The notes beneath the pieces are model-generated. The model worked only from the letters and a program-made list of their open reading frames with translations. It was not told the DNA's origin and did no database searches. Both the position numbers and the translations under genes were made by a program. A stretch of 45,689 bases of DNA from Janthinobacterium sp. GW458P (GTDB lineage Bacteria > Pseudomonadota > Gammaproteobacteria > Burkholderiales > Burkholderiaceae_D), in assembly GCF_002127585.1 (NCBI RefSeq), contig NZ_NEGZ01000032.1, positions 1 to 45,689 on the forward strand, in the 5' to 3' direction. The stretch's first letter is position 1. Each line of letters opens with the position of its first letter. Of the stretch, positions 7,542 through 18,074 are shown piece by piece.

Positions 7542-8549
7542 ATGCAACTGCCCGTCTACACCCATCCGACGCTGACCGTATTGATCGACGACAGTGATTC
7601 CTTCCTGAAAAGCCTGGCGTTCCAGCTCGATCCTGGCCTGGCGCGCAAGACTTTCCACGACACCAGCAGCGCCCTGCACTGGCTGCGCCACAGCACGCAG
7701 CTGGGCGAGACGCCGCTGCACGTCAATTTCGACACGCAGAACCTGCCGCCCGACCAGTGCAACGTGGCGCTCGACCTCGAACGCATCTGGCGCATCAGCG
7801 GCCAGGCGCAGCGCTTTGCCGTGCCCTCCGTGCTGGTGGTCGATTATTCGATGCCGCAGATGAACGGCCTGGAATTTTGCCAGGCCGTGCGCGACTTGCC
7901 ATGCAAAAAGATCTTGTTCACGGGCGCGGCCGATGAAAAAGTGGCCGTGACGGCCTTCAACCGGGGCTTGATCGACCGCTACATCAAGAAGAGCGACGAC
8001 GATGCGCTCGACATCCTGGAACAGGAAGTCCATGCCCTGCAGCGCGAATTCTTCCTGCAGCAATCGGACACCGTGCGCGACTTGCTGTTGCTGCACGACT
8101 ATAGTTTCCTGCAAGACGAGGCCCTGGCCGCCGTCGTGCACGAGCTGTGCCGGCGCCACGGCTTCGTCGAATTCTATATTTTCCCGAATCCTTGCGGCAT
8201 TCTGTTTTTCACGCGCGACGGCCAGGCCCGCCTGATGATCATCGAGACGGAGCGCAGCCTGCACACGCAGTACGAAATGGCGCGCGACAGCGACGCGCCC
8301 GATTCCCTGCTGCTGGCCCTGCTGGAAATGCGCGTGATCCCGTATTTTTCCGACGCCGACAGCGACGGCATGTATGCGGCCCACATCGGCGAAAACTGGT
8401 TCCGCTACTGCGCCGCGCCCACCATCTGCCTGGGCCGCGAAACGTATTTCTGGGCCCTGTTCGACGTGCCGCCCCACCAGCTGGGGCAGCCGGTCATGTC
8501 ATACGCGCAATTTCTGCGGGCGCAGGCGGGCGACAGCGTGGGCGCGTAG
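7542..8549 (+). CDS. jqsR: LqsR-like response regulator of the JQS system
   Basis: The 335-residue protein has a receiver domain with acidic pair D16/D17 (LIDDSDSF), phospho-acceptor D101 (VVDYSMPQMNGLEF), T127 (LFTGAA) and K149/K150. The gap between the acidic pair and D101 is about 40 residues longer than in CheY-like receivers, as in Legionella LqsR where D108 is the site. Residues about 165-335 have no helix-turn-helix or known enzymatic motif. The start is 3 nt after the jqsS stop, with GAGG just upstream, so the two are one operon. It likely passes the quorum signal to gene expression, which in known Janthinobacterium/Duganella systems includes violacein production; no violacein genes are in this window. 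Confidence 0.87.
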   Translation: MQLPVYTHPTLTVLIDDSDSFLKSLAFQLDPGLARKTFHDTSSALHWLRHSTQLGETPLHVNFDTQNLPPDQCNVALDLERIWRISGQAQRFAVPSVLVVDYSMPQMNGLEFCQAVRDLPCKKILFTGAADEKVAVTAFNRGLIDRYIKKSDDDALDILEQEVHALQREFFLQQSDTVRDLLLLHDYSFLQDEALAAVVHELCRRHGFVEFYIFPNPCGILFFTRDGQARLMIIETERSLHTQYEMARDSDAPDSLLLALLEMRVIPYFSDADSDGMYAAHIGENWFRYCAAPTICLGRETYFWALFDVPPHQLGQPVMSYAQFLRAQAGDSVGA

Positions 8550-8557
8550 TTGGCAAG

Positions 8558-11089
8558 CTAGCTTTCCCGCAGCGTTTGCAGCGGCGGATGCTTCAGGACA
8601 TTGCGCAAGCCCAGCCAGCCGCCGGCAATCGCGCACAGGGCGCCGGCCAGCAGGCCGAAGGCCCACACGCCGGGCGCGAAACTCCAGGCGAACTTGAACT
8701 GGTAGGTGGCCAGCGCCCAGCCCATGGCCGCCGCGCCCGACGCGGCCAGCAGGCCGGCCAGCGCGCCGACGAGCGAAAACTCGATCAGCTGCGCCTGCGC
8801 CAGCTGGCGCCGCGTGGCGCCCAGCGCGCGCAGCAGGCCCGCTTCGCGCGTGCGCTCGTCCTGCGAGCCCATCAGTGCCGCATACAGCACCAGCAAGCCC
8901 GAGGCCAGGGTGAAGGCGAAGAGGAATTCGACGGCCGTCACCACCTGGTCCAGCACGCCCTGGATTTGCTTGAGCACCCCGCCCACGTCGACCACCGTCA
9001 GGTTCGGATACTCGCGCAGCAGGGCGTTGCCCAGGTCCGCCTGCGCGGCAGGCAGGTGGAAGGCCGTGATCCATGTTTGCGGCGTGTCCGCCATGGCGGC
9101 CGGGTTGAGGATGACAAAGAAATTGACGCGCATCGAACCCCATTCCAGCTTGCGCAAGCTGGTAATGGCCGCTTCCACGGGCTGACCGGCGATGTCGAAG
9201 CGCAACTTGTCGCCCAGTTTCAGCTTCAGGGTTTTGGCGATGCCCTCTTCCACCGACGCTTCAAACGGCGCGCCGGGCTTGTCGCTGAACCATTTGCCCG
9301 CGACGAGCTTGTTTTCTTCCTGCATGGCGGCCATCGTCGAGAGGTTGAATTCGCGGTCGGCCAGGCCCTTGGCGCGGTCGTCCTCGTAGGTGGCATCCGT
9401 GATGGCCTTGCCGTTCACGGCCACCAGGCGCCCGCGTATCATCGGATACAGGGGCGCATTGGCCACGCCCGCCCGGGCCAGACGCGCGGCGATCGGGTCT
9501 TTCTGCTCGGGCAGGATATTGATCATGAAACGGTTCGGCGCGTCGGGCGGCGTGGCGTTGCGCCAGGCCACCATCAGGTCGCCCCGCACCACCGTCAGCA
9601 GCAGCAAGGCCATCAGGCCCAGGGCCAGCGACACCACCTGGATGACGGTGGCGCCCGGACGGCGCTGCAGGGATGTGACGGCGAAGCGCCAGCCCTGGTG
9701 CCGGAACAGGCCGCGCAGGGTTTTCAGCGAGCGGATGCCCAGCCAGCCGGCCAGGGCGAACAGCGCGAAGCCGCCGAGGAAGCCGGCCGCCGTCAGCAAG
9801 GCCAGCTTGACGTCGCCCGCCTGCCACAGCAGCAGCACGACGAAGGCGGCGATGCCCAGGCCGTAGGTCGCCAGGGCCAGCGCCCGCGGCGGCTCCTGTT
9901 CGCGGCGGATCACGCGGTTATGGGGAACATTGCGCAACTGCAAAATCGGCGGCAGGGCGAAGCCCAGCAGCAGCAACATGCCGGTGGCCACGCCCTGCAG
10001 CGCGGGCAGCACGGAGACGGGCGGCAAGTCGCTCTGCACCAGCTTGCCCAGCAGCTCCAGCAGCACCAGGTGGCCGCCGAAGCCCACCATCACGCCGATC
10101 AGGCTGCCCGCCAGGCCCACGCACAGAAATTCGATCACGTACATGGCCGTGACCTGGTTCTGCGTCAGGCCCAGGCAGCGCAGCATGGCGCAGGCGTCGA
10201 GGTGGCGCAGCATGAAGCGGCGCGCAGCCATGGCCACGGCGACGGCGGCCAGCATGGCCGACAGCAGGCCGACGAGCGACAGGAAACGGTCGGCGCGGTC
10301 CAGGGTCGACTGCATCTGCGGGCTGCCCGATTCCAGCGATTCGATGCGCACGCCTTTTATTGACTGCGCCTTGATCTGGCTTTCCAGCCAGGCTTGATAT
10401 TGCGCAAGCTCGGCCGCCTTGGCGGGCGGCGCCGACAGCAGCAGCCGGTACGACACGCGCGAGCCGTTCTGCACCAGCGCCGTGGCGGCAAGATCACTCA
10501 AGGGCAGCATCACGCGCGGGGCAAAATTGAGGAAGGACGCGCCGCGGTCCGGTTCGCTGGCGATCAGCTGCGTGACGGTAAATGCCTTGTCGCCCAGGGT
10601 CACGGTGTCGCCCAGCTTCGCGTTCAGGCTGGACAGGATCGCCGCATCGACCCACAGGGTGCCGGGCGCGGGCACCTGGTCGGTGGGCTGGCCCACCGCA
10701 TCCTGCGCTTCGCTGAGATGAGTGGTGATTTTCAGCTTGCCGCGCTGCGGGTAGCCGGGCGAGACGGCCTTGATGGACGCCAGCTGCGACGTCGACTGCT
10801 CGCCCTCGCCCGCCTGCGCCATGCTGGGAAAGGTCACCGTGTCGGCCAGGATAAAGCCGCGCTTCTGCGCTTCGGCGCGCCAGGCCGCATTGACGGGCTG
10901 GTCGGCGTTGATGACAAGGTCGGCCCCCAGCAGCTGGTGCGCGTCGCGGTTCAGGCCAGTGCGCAGGCGGTCGACGAAGAAGCCCACGGCCGACAGGGCC
11001 GCCACGGCCACGATCAGCGCGACGAGGAGGAAACGCAGTTGCCCGGCGCGCCAGTCGCGCCCGGTCATTTTGAGGGAGAGGCGCAGCAT
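8558..11089 (-). CDS. large FtsX-like ABC transporter permease (YbbP type)
   Basis: The 843-residue protein starts at the ATG at 11089 (MLRLSLKMTGRDWRAG); a TTG 21 nt further up is less likely. It has an N-terminal helix (about 22-42), a large periplasmic region (about 45-250), four helices near the middle, a second periplasmic region, and three C-terminal helices within an FtsX domain (FAFTLASGLLVLYAALMGSQ, RALGATRRQLAQ). This doubled layout is that of YbbP/COG3127, thought to work with an ATPase in lipid or lysophospholipid handling at the inner membrane. No ATPase gene is adjacent. Adenine deaminase lies 28 nt upstream on the same strand. Confidence 0.88.
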   Translation of the reverse strand: MLRLSLKMTGRDWRAGQLRFLLVALIVAVAALSAVGFFVDRLRTGLNRDAHQLLGADLVINADQPVNAAWRAEAQKRGFILADTVTFPSMAQAGEGEQSTSQLASIKAVSPGYPQRGKLKITTHLSEAQDAVGQPTDQVPAPGTLWVDAAILSSLNAKLGDTVTLGDKAFTVTQLIASEPDRGASFLNFAPRVMLPLSDLAATALVQNGSRVSYRLLLSAPPAKAAELAQYQAWLESQIKAQSIKGVRIESLESGSPQMQSTLDRADRFLSLVGLLSAMLAAVAVAMAARRFMLRHLDACAMLRCLGLTQNQVTAMYVIEFLCVGLAGSLIGVMVGFGGHLVLLELLGKLVQSDLPPVSVLPALQGVATGMLLLLGFALPPILQLRNVPHNRVIRREQEPPRALALATYGLGIAAFVVLLLWQAGDVKLALLTAAGFLGGFALFALAGWLGIRSLKTLRGLFRHQGWRFAVTSLQRRPGATVIQVVSLALGLMALLLLTVVRGDLMVAWRNATPPDAPNRFMINILPEQKDPIAARLARAGVANAPLYPMIRGRLVAVNGKAITDATYEDDRAKGLADREFNLSTMAAMQEENKLVAGKWFSDKPGAPFEASVEEGIAKTLKLKLGDKLRFDIAGQPVEAAITSLRKLEWGSMRVNFFVILNPAAMADTPQTWITAFHLPAAQADLGNALLREYPNLTVVDVGGVLKQIQGVLDQVVTAVEFLFAFTLASGLLVLYAALMGSQDERTREAGLLRALGATRRQLAQAQLIEFSLVGALAGLLAASGAAAMGWALATYQFKFAWSFAPGVWAFGLLAGALCAIAGGWLGLRNVLKHPPLQTLRES

Positions 11090-11117
11090 GGGCGGCGGGT
11101 CTTTATGCAAGAGTCAG

Positions 11118-12717
<1,600 letters not shown>

Positions 12718-14640
12718 ATGACCATTTTTGATAACTATGCAGCACGCTACGAGCGCACCCGCGAAGAGGAAATGTCGCTCACCGAATACCTGGCCCTGTG
12801 CAAGAAGGACAAGCTGACCTATGCCAGCGCCCCCGAACGCATGCTGGCCGCCATCGGCGAGCCGCAACTGGTCGACACGCGCAACGATACGCGTTTGTCG
12901 CGCATCTTCGCCAACAAGGTCATCAAGATCTACCCCGCCTTCCGCGATTTCTACGGCACCGAGGAAGTCATCGAGCAAGTCGTCTCGTATTTCCGCCACG
13001 CCGCGCAAGGCCTGGAAGAACGCAAGCAGATCCTGTATCTGCTGGGGCCTGTCGGCGGCGGCAAGTCGTCGATCGCGGAAAAGCTCAAGTCGCTGATGGA
13101 ACATGTGCCTTTCTATTGCCTGAAGGGCTCGCCCGTCAACGAATCGCCGCTGGGCCTGTTCAACGAGGAAGAGGACGGCACCATCCTGGAAGAGGATTAC
13201 GGCATCCCGCGCCGCTACCTGCGCAACATCCCCAGCCCCTGGGCCGTCAAGCGCCTGCATGAATACAATGGCGACATCAACCAGTTCCGCGTCGTCAAGC
13301 GCTACCCGTCCGTGCTGAAACAGATCGCCATCTCGAAAACGGAGCCGGGCGACGAAAACAACCAGGATATTTCCTCGCTGGTGGGCAAGGTCGACATCCG
13401 CAAGCTGGAAGACTACGCGCAGGACGACCCGGATGCCTACAGCTATTCGGGCGGCCTGTGCCTGGCCAACCAGGGCCTGATGGAATTCGTGGAAATGTTC
13501 AAGGCGCCCATCAAGGTGCTGCATCCGCTGCTGACGGCCACGCAGGAAGGCAATTACAAGGGCACGGAAGGCTTCGGCGCCATCCCGTTCGACGGCATCA
13601 TCCTGGCCCACTCGAACGAGTCGGAATGGAAGACCTTCAAGAACAACCGCAACAACGAGGCGTTTCTTGACCGTATCTATATAGTCAAGGTGCCGTACTG
13701 CCTGCGCGTGTCCGACGAAATCAAGATCTACGACAAGCTGGTGGCCAATTCCTCGCTGGTGAAGGCCCCGTGCGCGCCCGGCACCCTGCGCATGATGGCG
13801 CAGTTCGCCATCCTGTCGCGCCTGAAAGACCCGGAAAACTCCAGCATTTTCTCGAAGATGCTCGTCTACGATGGCGAAAACCTCAAGGATACGGACCCGA
13901 AAGCCAAGTCCATGCACGAATACGTCGATTACGCGGGCGTGGACGAGGGCATGAACGGGCTGTCGACGCGCTTTGCCTTCAAGATCCTGTCAAAAGTGTT
14001 CAACTTTGACAATTCCGAAGTGGCTGCCAATCCCGTGCACTTATTATATGTACTGGAACAGCAGGTCGAGCGCGAACAGTTCGCGCCGGAACTCGAGCAG
14101 CGCTACTTCTCCTATATTAAAGAGCACCTGGCGCAGCGCTACGTGGAATTCATCGGCAAGGAAATCCAGACGGCTTACCTGGAAAGCTATTCCGAATACG
14201 GCCAGAACATTTTCGACCGCTACGTGACGTTCGCCGATTTCTGGATACAGGACCAGGAATACCGCGATCCGGACACGGGCGAAAGCTTTGATCGCGAATC
14301 GCTGAACAATGAGCTGGAAAAGATCGAGAAGCCGGCGGGCATTTCCAATCCGAAGGATTTCCGCAACGAAATCGTCAACTTCGGACTGCGCGCCCGGGCG
14401 TCGAACGGCGGCAAGAATCCCGCCTGGACCAGCTACGAGAAGTTCCGTACCGTGATCGAAAAGAAAATGTTCTCGAATACGGAGGAATTGCTGCCGGTGA
14501 TTTCCTTCAATGCCAAGGCCAGCGCCGACGATGCCAACAAGCACGCCGACTTCGTCGCCCGCATGGTGGAAAAAGGCTATACGGCCAAGCAGGTACGCCT
14601 GTTATGCGAATGGTACTTGCGCGTACGCAAGTCATCCTAG
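12718..14640 (+). CDS. prkA: PrkA/YeaG family AAA+ serine protein kinase
   Basis: The 640-residue cytosolic protein begins MTIFDNYAARYERTREEEMSL with AAGGA 8 nt before the ATG. The AAA+ part has Walker A GPVGGGKSS (110-118); the PrkA C-terminal kinase-related region follows (TEELLPVISFNAKASADD near the end). Length equals the family norm (about 640-645). E. coli YeaG is a stress-induced kinase made in starvation, working with YeaH. Here the order prkA-yeaH-spoVR is intact, all on the plus strand. A 14-bp hairpin between prkA and yeaH may give different transcript amounts. Confidence 0.95.
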   Translation: MTIFDNYAARYERTREEEMSLTEYLALCKKDKLTYASAPERMLAAIGEPQLVDTRNDTRLSRIFANKVIKIYPAFRDFYGTEEVIEQVVSYFRHAAQGLEERKQILYLLGPVGGGKSSIAEKLKSLMEHVPFYCLKGSPVNESPLGLFNEEEDGTILEEDYGIPRRYLRNIPSPWAVKRLHEYNGDINQFRVVKRYPSVLKQIAISKTEPGDENNQDISSLVGKVDIRKLEDYAQDDPDAYSYSGGLCLANQGLMEFVEMFKAPIKVLHPLLTATQEGNYKGTEGFGAIPFDGIILAHSNESEWKTFKNNRNNEAFLDRIYIVKVPYCLRVSDEIKIYDKLVANSSLVKAPCAPGTLRMMAQFAILSRLKDPENSSIFSKMLVYDGENLKDTDPKAKSMHEYVDYAGVDEGMNGLSTRFAFKILSKVFNFDNSEVAANPVHLLYVLEQQVEREQFAPELEQRYFSYIKEHLAQRYVEFIGKEIQTAYLESYSEYGQNIFDRYVTFADFWIQDQEYRDPDTGESFDRESLNNELEKIEKPAGISNPKDFRNEIVNFGLRARASNGGKNPAWTSYEKFRTVIEKKMFSNTEELLPVISFNAKASADDANKHADFVARMVEKGYTAKQVRLLCEWYLRVRKSS

Positions 14641-14652
14641 CGCGGACAGCGG

Positions 14653-14684
14653 GCGCGCCCCGCCCGGAGACGGGCGGGGCGCGC
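14653..14684 (+). other. very stable intercistronic hairpin between prkA and yeaH
   Basis: A perfect 14-bp stem of only G and C (14653-14666 with 14671-14684) is closed by the GNRA-type tetraloop GAGA (14667-14670). No run of T follows, so it is not a standard terminator. It ends 12 nt before the yeaH Shine-Dalgarno sequence. A role as 3' stabiliser of prkA mRNA or as processing site is inferred. Confidence 0.8.
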
Positions 14685-14696
14685 AAGACGAGAAGC

Positions 14697-14703
14697 AAGG
14701 AGG
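14697..14703 (+). promoter_or_regulatory. strong ribosome binding site that fixes the TTG start of yeaH
   Basis: AAGGAGG at 14697-14703 lies 6 nt before the TTG at 14710. This near-perfect anti-16S match decides the start, as no ATG or GTG is suitably placed and the residues after TTG match the family N-terminus. Confidence 0.85.
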
Positions 14704-14709
14704 CACCCT

Positions 14710-15978
14710 TTGACATACCTCATCGACAGGCGCTTGCAAAGCAAGAATAAATCCGCCGTCAACCGCGAGCGTTTCCTGCGGCGTTACAAGGGCCAGATCA
14801 AGGATGCCGTGGGGCGCGCCATCAAGGGGCGCTCGATCACGGACGTCGAGAATGGCGAGAAAGTCAGCATCCCCGTCAAGGACGTGGGCGAACCGTCGTT
14901 CGGCCACGCCCACGGCGGCGTGTGGGAAGTGGTCAATCCCGGCAACAAGGAATACCTGAAAGGCGACCAGATCGCGCGGCCGAAAGGCGGCGGTGGCAGC
15001 GGACGGGGCAAGGCGGGCAACAGCGACGAGACGACGGAAGACGATTTCATCTTTGAATTGTCGCGCGAAGAATTCATGAATTATTTCTTCGAAGACCTGG
15101 AATTGCCGCACATGGTGAAAACCCAGCTGACGGCCACCACGGAATTCAAGAACCAGCGCGCCGGCTACAATATGTCGGGCACGCCGTCGAACATCCATGT
15201 GCTGCGCTCCCTGCGCGGCGCGCTGGGGCGGCGCATCGCCGTCGGCGGCGGCGCCCGCAAGCAGCTGGCGCAGGCCGAGCAAGACCTGGCCGCCCTGCTG
15301 CTCGACGGCGCGCCCGAGGACGACGTGCTGGTGCAGGAATTGCGCCGCCTGATCCACCACATCCACACGCGCCTGCTGGCCATCCCCTTCATCGACCCGT
15401 TCGACTTGCGCTACAGCAACCGCATCAAGGTGCCCAAGCCCATGACGCAGGCCGTGATGTTCTGCATCATGGACGTCTCCGGTTCCATGGACGAATCGCG
15501 CAAGGACACGGCCAAGCGCTTCTTCATCCTGCTGTATCTGTTCCTCAAGCGCGCCTACGACAAGATCGAGGTGGTGTTCATCCGCCACCATACGGCGGCG
15601 GCGGAAGTCAACGAGCATGATTTCTTCAATTCGCGCGAATCGGGCGGCACCGTCGTGTCGTCCGCCTTGCACTTGCTCAATACTATTATTGACGAACGCT
15701 ATGGCGCCGGGCAGTGGAACAGCTATGTGGCGCAGGCGTCCGACGGCGACAACTGGGACAACGACTCCGTGCTGTGCCGCCAGCTCTTAATTAATACCAT
15801 CATGCCCAAGGTGCAGTACTACACCTATGTCGAGATCACGGACGGCCCGCAGCAAAACCTGTGGGAGCAATACGCGGGCGTGCTCGACCATCACGCCCAT
15901 TTCGCCATGCAAAAGATCGTCACGCCGGCCGATATCTACCCGGTCTTCCGCGAACTGTTCAAGAAACAGGTGAAATAA
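14710..15978 (+). CDS. yeaH: YeaH/YhbH family protein (VWA-like, UPF0229)
   Basis: The 422-residue protein starts with TTG: TYLIDRRLQSKNKSAVNRERFLRRYK matches the E. coli YeaH N-terminus residue for residue in long stretches. A Gly-rich linker (RPKGGGGSGRGKAG) follows near residue 95. The C-terminal half is a von Willebrand A-like domain with a MIDAS DVSGS at 255-259 and a later ASDGDNWDND. It is the partner of PrkA/YeaG and acts in starvation and stress responses; molecular role unknown. The stop overlaps the spoVR start by one base (TAATG). Confidence 0.94.
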   Translation: MTYLIDRRLQSKNKSAVNRERFLRRYKGQIKDAVGRAIKGRSITDVENGEKVSIPVKDVGEPSFGHAHGGVWEVVNPGNKEYLKGDQIARPKGGGGSGRGKAGNSDETTEDDFIFELSREEFMNYFFEDLELPHMVKTQLTATTEFKNQRAGYNMSGTPSNIHVLRSLRGALGRRIAVGGGARKQLAQAEQDLAALLLDGAPEDDVLVQELRRLIHHIHTRLLAIPFIDPFDLRYSNRIKVPKPMTQAVMFCIMDVSGSMDESRKDTAKRFFILLYLFLKRAYDKIEVVFIRHHTAAAEVNEHDFFNSRESGGTVVSSALHLLNTIIDERYGAGQWNSYVAQASDGDNWDNDSVLCRQLLINTIMPKVQYYTYVEITDGPQQNLWEQYAGVLDHHAHFAMQKIVTPADIYPVFRELFKKQVK

Positions 15979-17579
15979 TGAGTGCAGCCTTTGACCGCGC
16001 CAGCAATACTCCGGGCGAACCGTTCGTGCGCCTGCGCCACCCGAACGCCCTGCCCGAGCAGTCGGAATGGACGTTCGAGCTGATCGAGCAAATCCACGAA
16101 GAAATCCGCCGCGTGGCGAAACAGTTCGGCCTCGACACCTATCCGAACCAGCTGGAAATCATCACGGCCGAGCAGATGATGGATGCCTACACCTCCGTCG
16201 GCATGCCCGTCTCCTACAACCACTGGTCTTTTGGCAAGCATTTTCTGTCCACCGAGAAAAGCTACAAGCGGGGCCAGATGGGCCTGGCCTACGAGATCGT
16301 CATCAACTCGAACCCCTGCATCGCCTATTTAATGGAGGAAAACAGCCTGACCATGCAGTCGCTGGTGATCGCGCACGCGGCCTACGGCCACAATTCCTTC
16401 TTCAAGGGCAACTATCTGTTCCGCGCCTGGACGGATGCGGACGCCATTATCGACTACATGGTGTTTGCCAAGAACTACATCAGCGAATGCGAACAGCGCC
16501 ACGGCGTCGACGCCGTGGAATTGCTGCTCGACTCTTGCCACGCCATCCAGAACTATGGCGTGGACCGCTACAAGCGGCCGGCGAAGTTGTCGATGGCCAA
16601 GGAATATGCGCGCCAGAAAGAGCGCGAAGAATATGTGCAGTCGCAGATCAACCAGCTGTGGCGCACCCTGCCCCGGCGCGACGACGACGAGGACGAGGGC
16701 GAGCAGCGCAAGGCCGCGCCCCGCTTTCCGCCCGAACCCGAGGAAAACCTGCTGTACTTCATCGAGAAGTACGCGCCGCTGCTGGAACCGTGGCAGCGCG
16801 AGATGGTGCGCATCGTGCGCAAGATTTCGCAGTATTTCTATCCGCAGCGGCAAACCCAGGTCATGAACGAGGGCTGGGCCACGTTCTGGCACTACACGAT
16901 CCTGAACCAGCTCTACGACGAAGGCGTGGTGGGCGACGGCTTCATGATGGAGTTTCTGAAAAGCCATACCAACGTCGTCTACCAGCCGCCCATCGACAGC
17001 CCGTACTACAGCGGCATCAATCCGTATGCGCTGGGGTTTGCCATGATGAGCGACATCCGCCGCATCTGCGAACACCCGACCGACGAAGACCGCGCCTGGT
17101 TTCCCGACATGGCCGGCAGCGACTGGCGCAAGAGCCTGGACTTTGCCATGCGCAATTTCAAGGATGAAAGCTTCATCGCCCAGTACCTGTCGCCCCGGCT
17201 GATCCGCGAATTCCACTTCTTTGCCGTGCTCGACGACGACAAGAATGAAAAACTGGCCATTTCCGCCATCCACGACGACGCCGGCTACCGCTACGTGCGC
17301 CAGCAGCTGGCCGAGCAGTACAACCTGGGCAACCGCGAGCCGAACATCCAGGTATGGTCCGTCAACACGCGCGACGACCGGGCGCTGACCCTGCGCCACA
17401 CGCAGTTCCAGCGCCGCCCGCTGAACCAGCAGGCGACGGAAGTGCTCAAGCACGTGGCCCGCCTGTGGGGCTTCGACGTGCACCTCGACACGGTCGATCC
17501 GCAGGGCGTCGTGCTGGGCACGCTCAATTGCCGCCGGGAAAAACGCAACCGGCGCGACGACCCCGTCGTACGCACCTAG
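15978..17579 (+). CDS. SpoVR family protein (YcgB homologue)
   Basis: The 533-residue protein begins MSAAFDRASNTPG at an ATG that shares its A with the yeaH stop. SpoVR hallmarks are present: EQMMDAYTSVGMPVSYNHWSFGK (split over about 55-78), MQSLVIAHAAYGHNSFFKGN and QVMNEGWATFWHY. Several conserved His and Glu suggest a metal site. SpoVR is named for spore cortex work in Bacillus but is widespread in non-sporulating bacteria, usually beside prkA and yeaH, as here. Exact function unknown. A terminator follows at 17694. Confidence 0.94.
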   Translation: MSAAFDRASNTPGEPFVRLRHPNALPEQSEWTFELIEQIHEEIRRVAKQFGLDTYPNQLEIITAEQMMDAYTSVGMPVSYNHWSFGKHFLSTEKSYKRGQMGLAYEIVINSNPCIAYLMEENSLTMQSLVIAHAAYGHNSFFKGNYLFRAWTDADAIIDYMVFAKNYISECEQRHGVDAVELLLDSCHAIQNYGVDRYKRPAKLSMAKEYARQKEREEYVQSQINQLWRTLPRRDDDEDEGEQRKAAPRFPPEPEENLLYFIEKYAPLLEPWQREMVRIVRKISQYFYPQRQTQVMNEGWATFWHYTILNQLYDEGVVGDGFMMEFLKSHTNVVYQPPIDSPYYSGINPYALGFAMMSDIRRICEHPTDEDRAWFPDMAGSDWRKSLDFAMRNFKDESFIAQYLSPRLIREFHFFAVLDDDKNEKLAISAIHDDAGYRYVRQQLAEQYNLGNREPNIQVWSVNTRDDRALTLRHTQFQRRPLNQQATEVLKHVARLWGFDVHLDTVDPQGVVLGTLNCRREKRNRRDDPVVRT

Positions 17580-17693
17580 GGCCGGTCGCGGCGAACGGCC
17601 TTGCCTGCCGGAATGGCCTCAAAAAATGAACTTCCTGGCAAGAATTTTGGCAAGAACATAAGCGCGCGCTATGCCGGCATCACAATTCAGTAT

Positions 17694-17734
17694 GGCTGAG
17701 CGGCCTCGAAAGGGACGCCGGAGCCGTCTTTTTT
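17694..17734 (+). terminator. terminator of the prkA-yeaH-spoVR operon
   Basis: GGCT-gag-CGGC pairs with GCCG-g-AGCC across a 12-nt loop, followed by GTCTTTTTT (to 17734). The stem has a small internal asymmetry but the U-run is good and the place, 115 nt after the spoVR stop, is right. Confidence 0.7.
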
Positions 17735-17844
17735 GACCTGTGCAAAGTTCTTTCCGCACCTGTTTGGTGCGAACGAAAGGCTAAGTGGTCTGGTTCCGAG
17801 GCAAAACATTTCCAAAAGGAAAGATTTTCATCCAAATTTAGCAG

Positions 17845-17873
17845 TTTCCATATTGGATATCACGAAATATAAT
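17845..17873 (+). promoter_or_regulatory. probable sigma-70 promoter upstream of tonB
   Basis: TTTCCA (17845-17850), a 17-nt spacer and a perfect TATAAT (17868-17873). Transcription would start near 17880, leaving a 280-nt leader before tonB. A T7 run at 17951-17957 lies about 75 nt downstream without a clear stem. Confidence 0.55.
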
Positions 17874-18044
17874 TCCGCCAGATCGGCACATCGGAGAACT
17901 TAGCAGTGGTAGCCCAAAACGGCTGTAAAAAACCGATAAGACCGCCTTTTTTTCTGTCCGAAAGCGTGCAAAGATGACATAAGCAAGTACGTTTTCAGGG
18001 CGCAAAAGCGCCAAAAATTTAACCGGTTTTAGGCGTTAAAAATC

Positions 18045-18074
18045 TGTGTAAAATAAAGAATTCGTATGTATAAT
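18045..18074 (+). promoter_or_regulatory. second -10 box close to tonB
   Basis: A perfect TATAAT at 18069-18074 has only a weak -35 partner (TGTGTA, 18045-18050). The start would be near 18081, giving an 80-nt leader to tonB. No Fur box was found in the 17580-18163 space. Confidence 0.4.

Noticed and set aside
6189..8477. A 762-codon minus-strand frame under jqsS-jqsR
   Set aside because: The plus strand carries clear kinase and receiver motifs; the antisense frame has none and crosses both genes.
8147..10363. A 738-codon plus-strand frame crossing the jqsR end and the permease gene
   Set aside because: It overlaps two well-supported genes in other frames and is low-complexity Arg/Gln/Gly/His.
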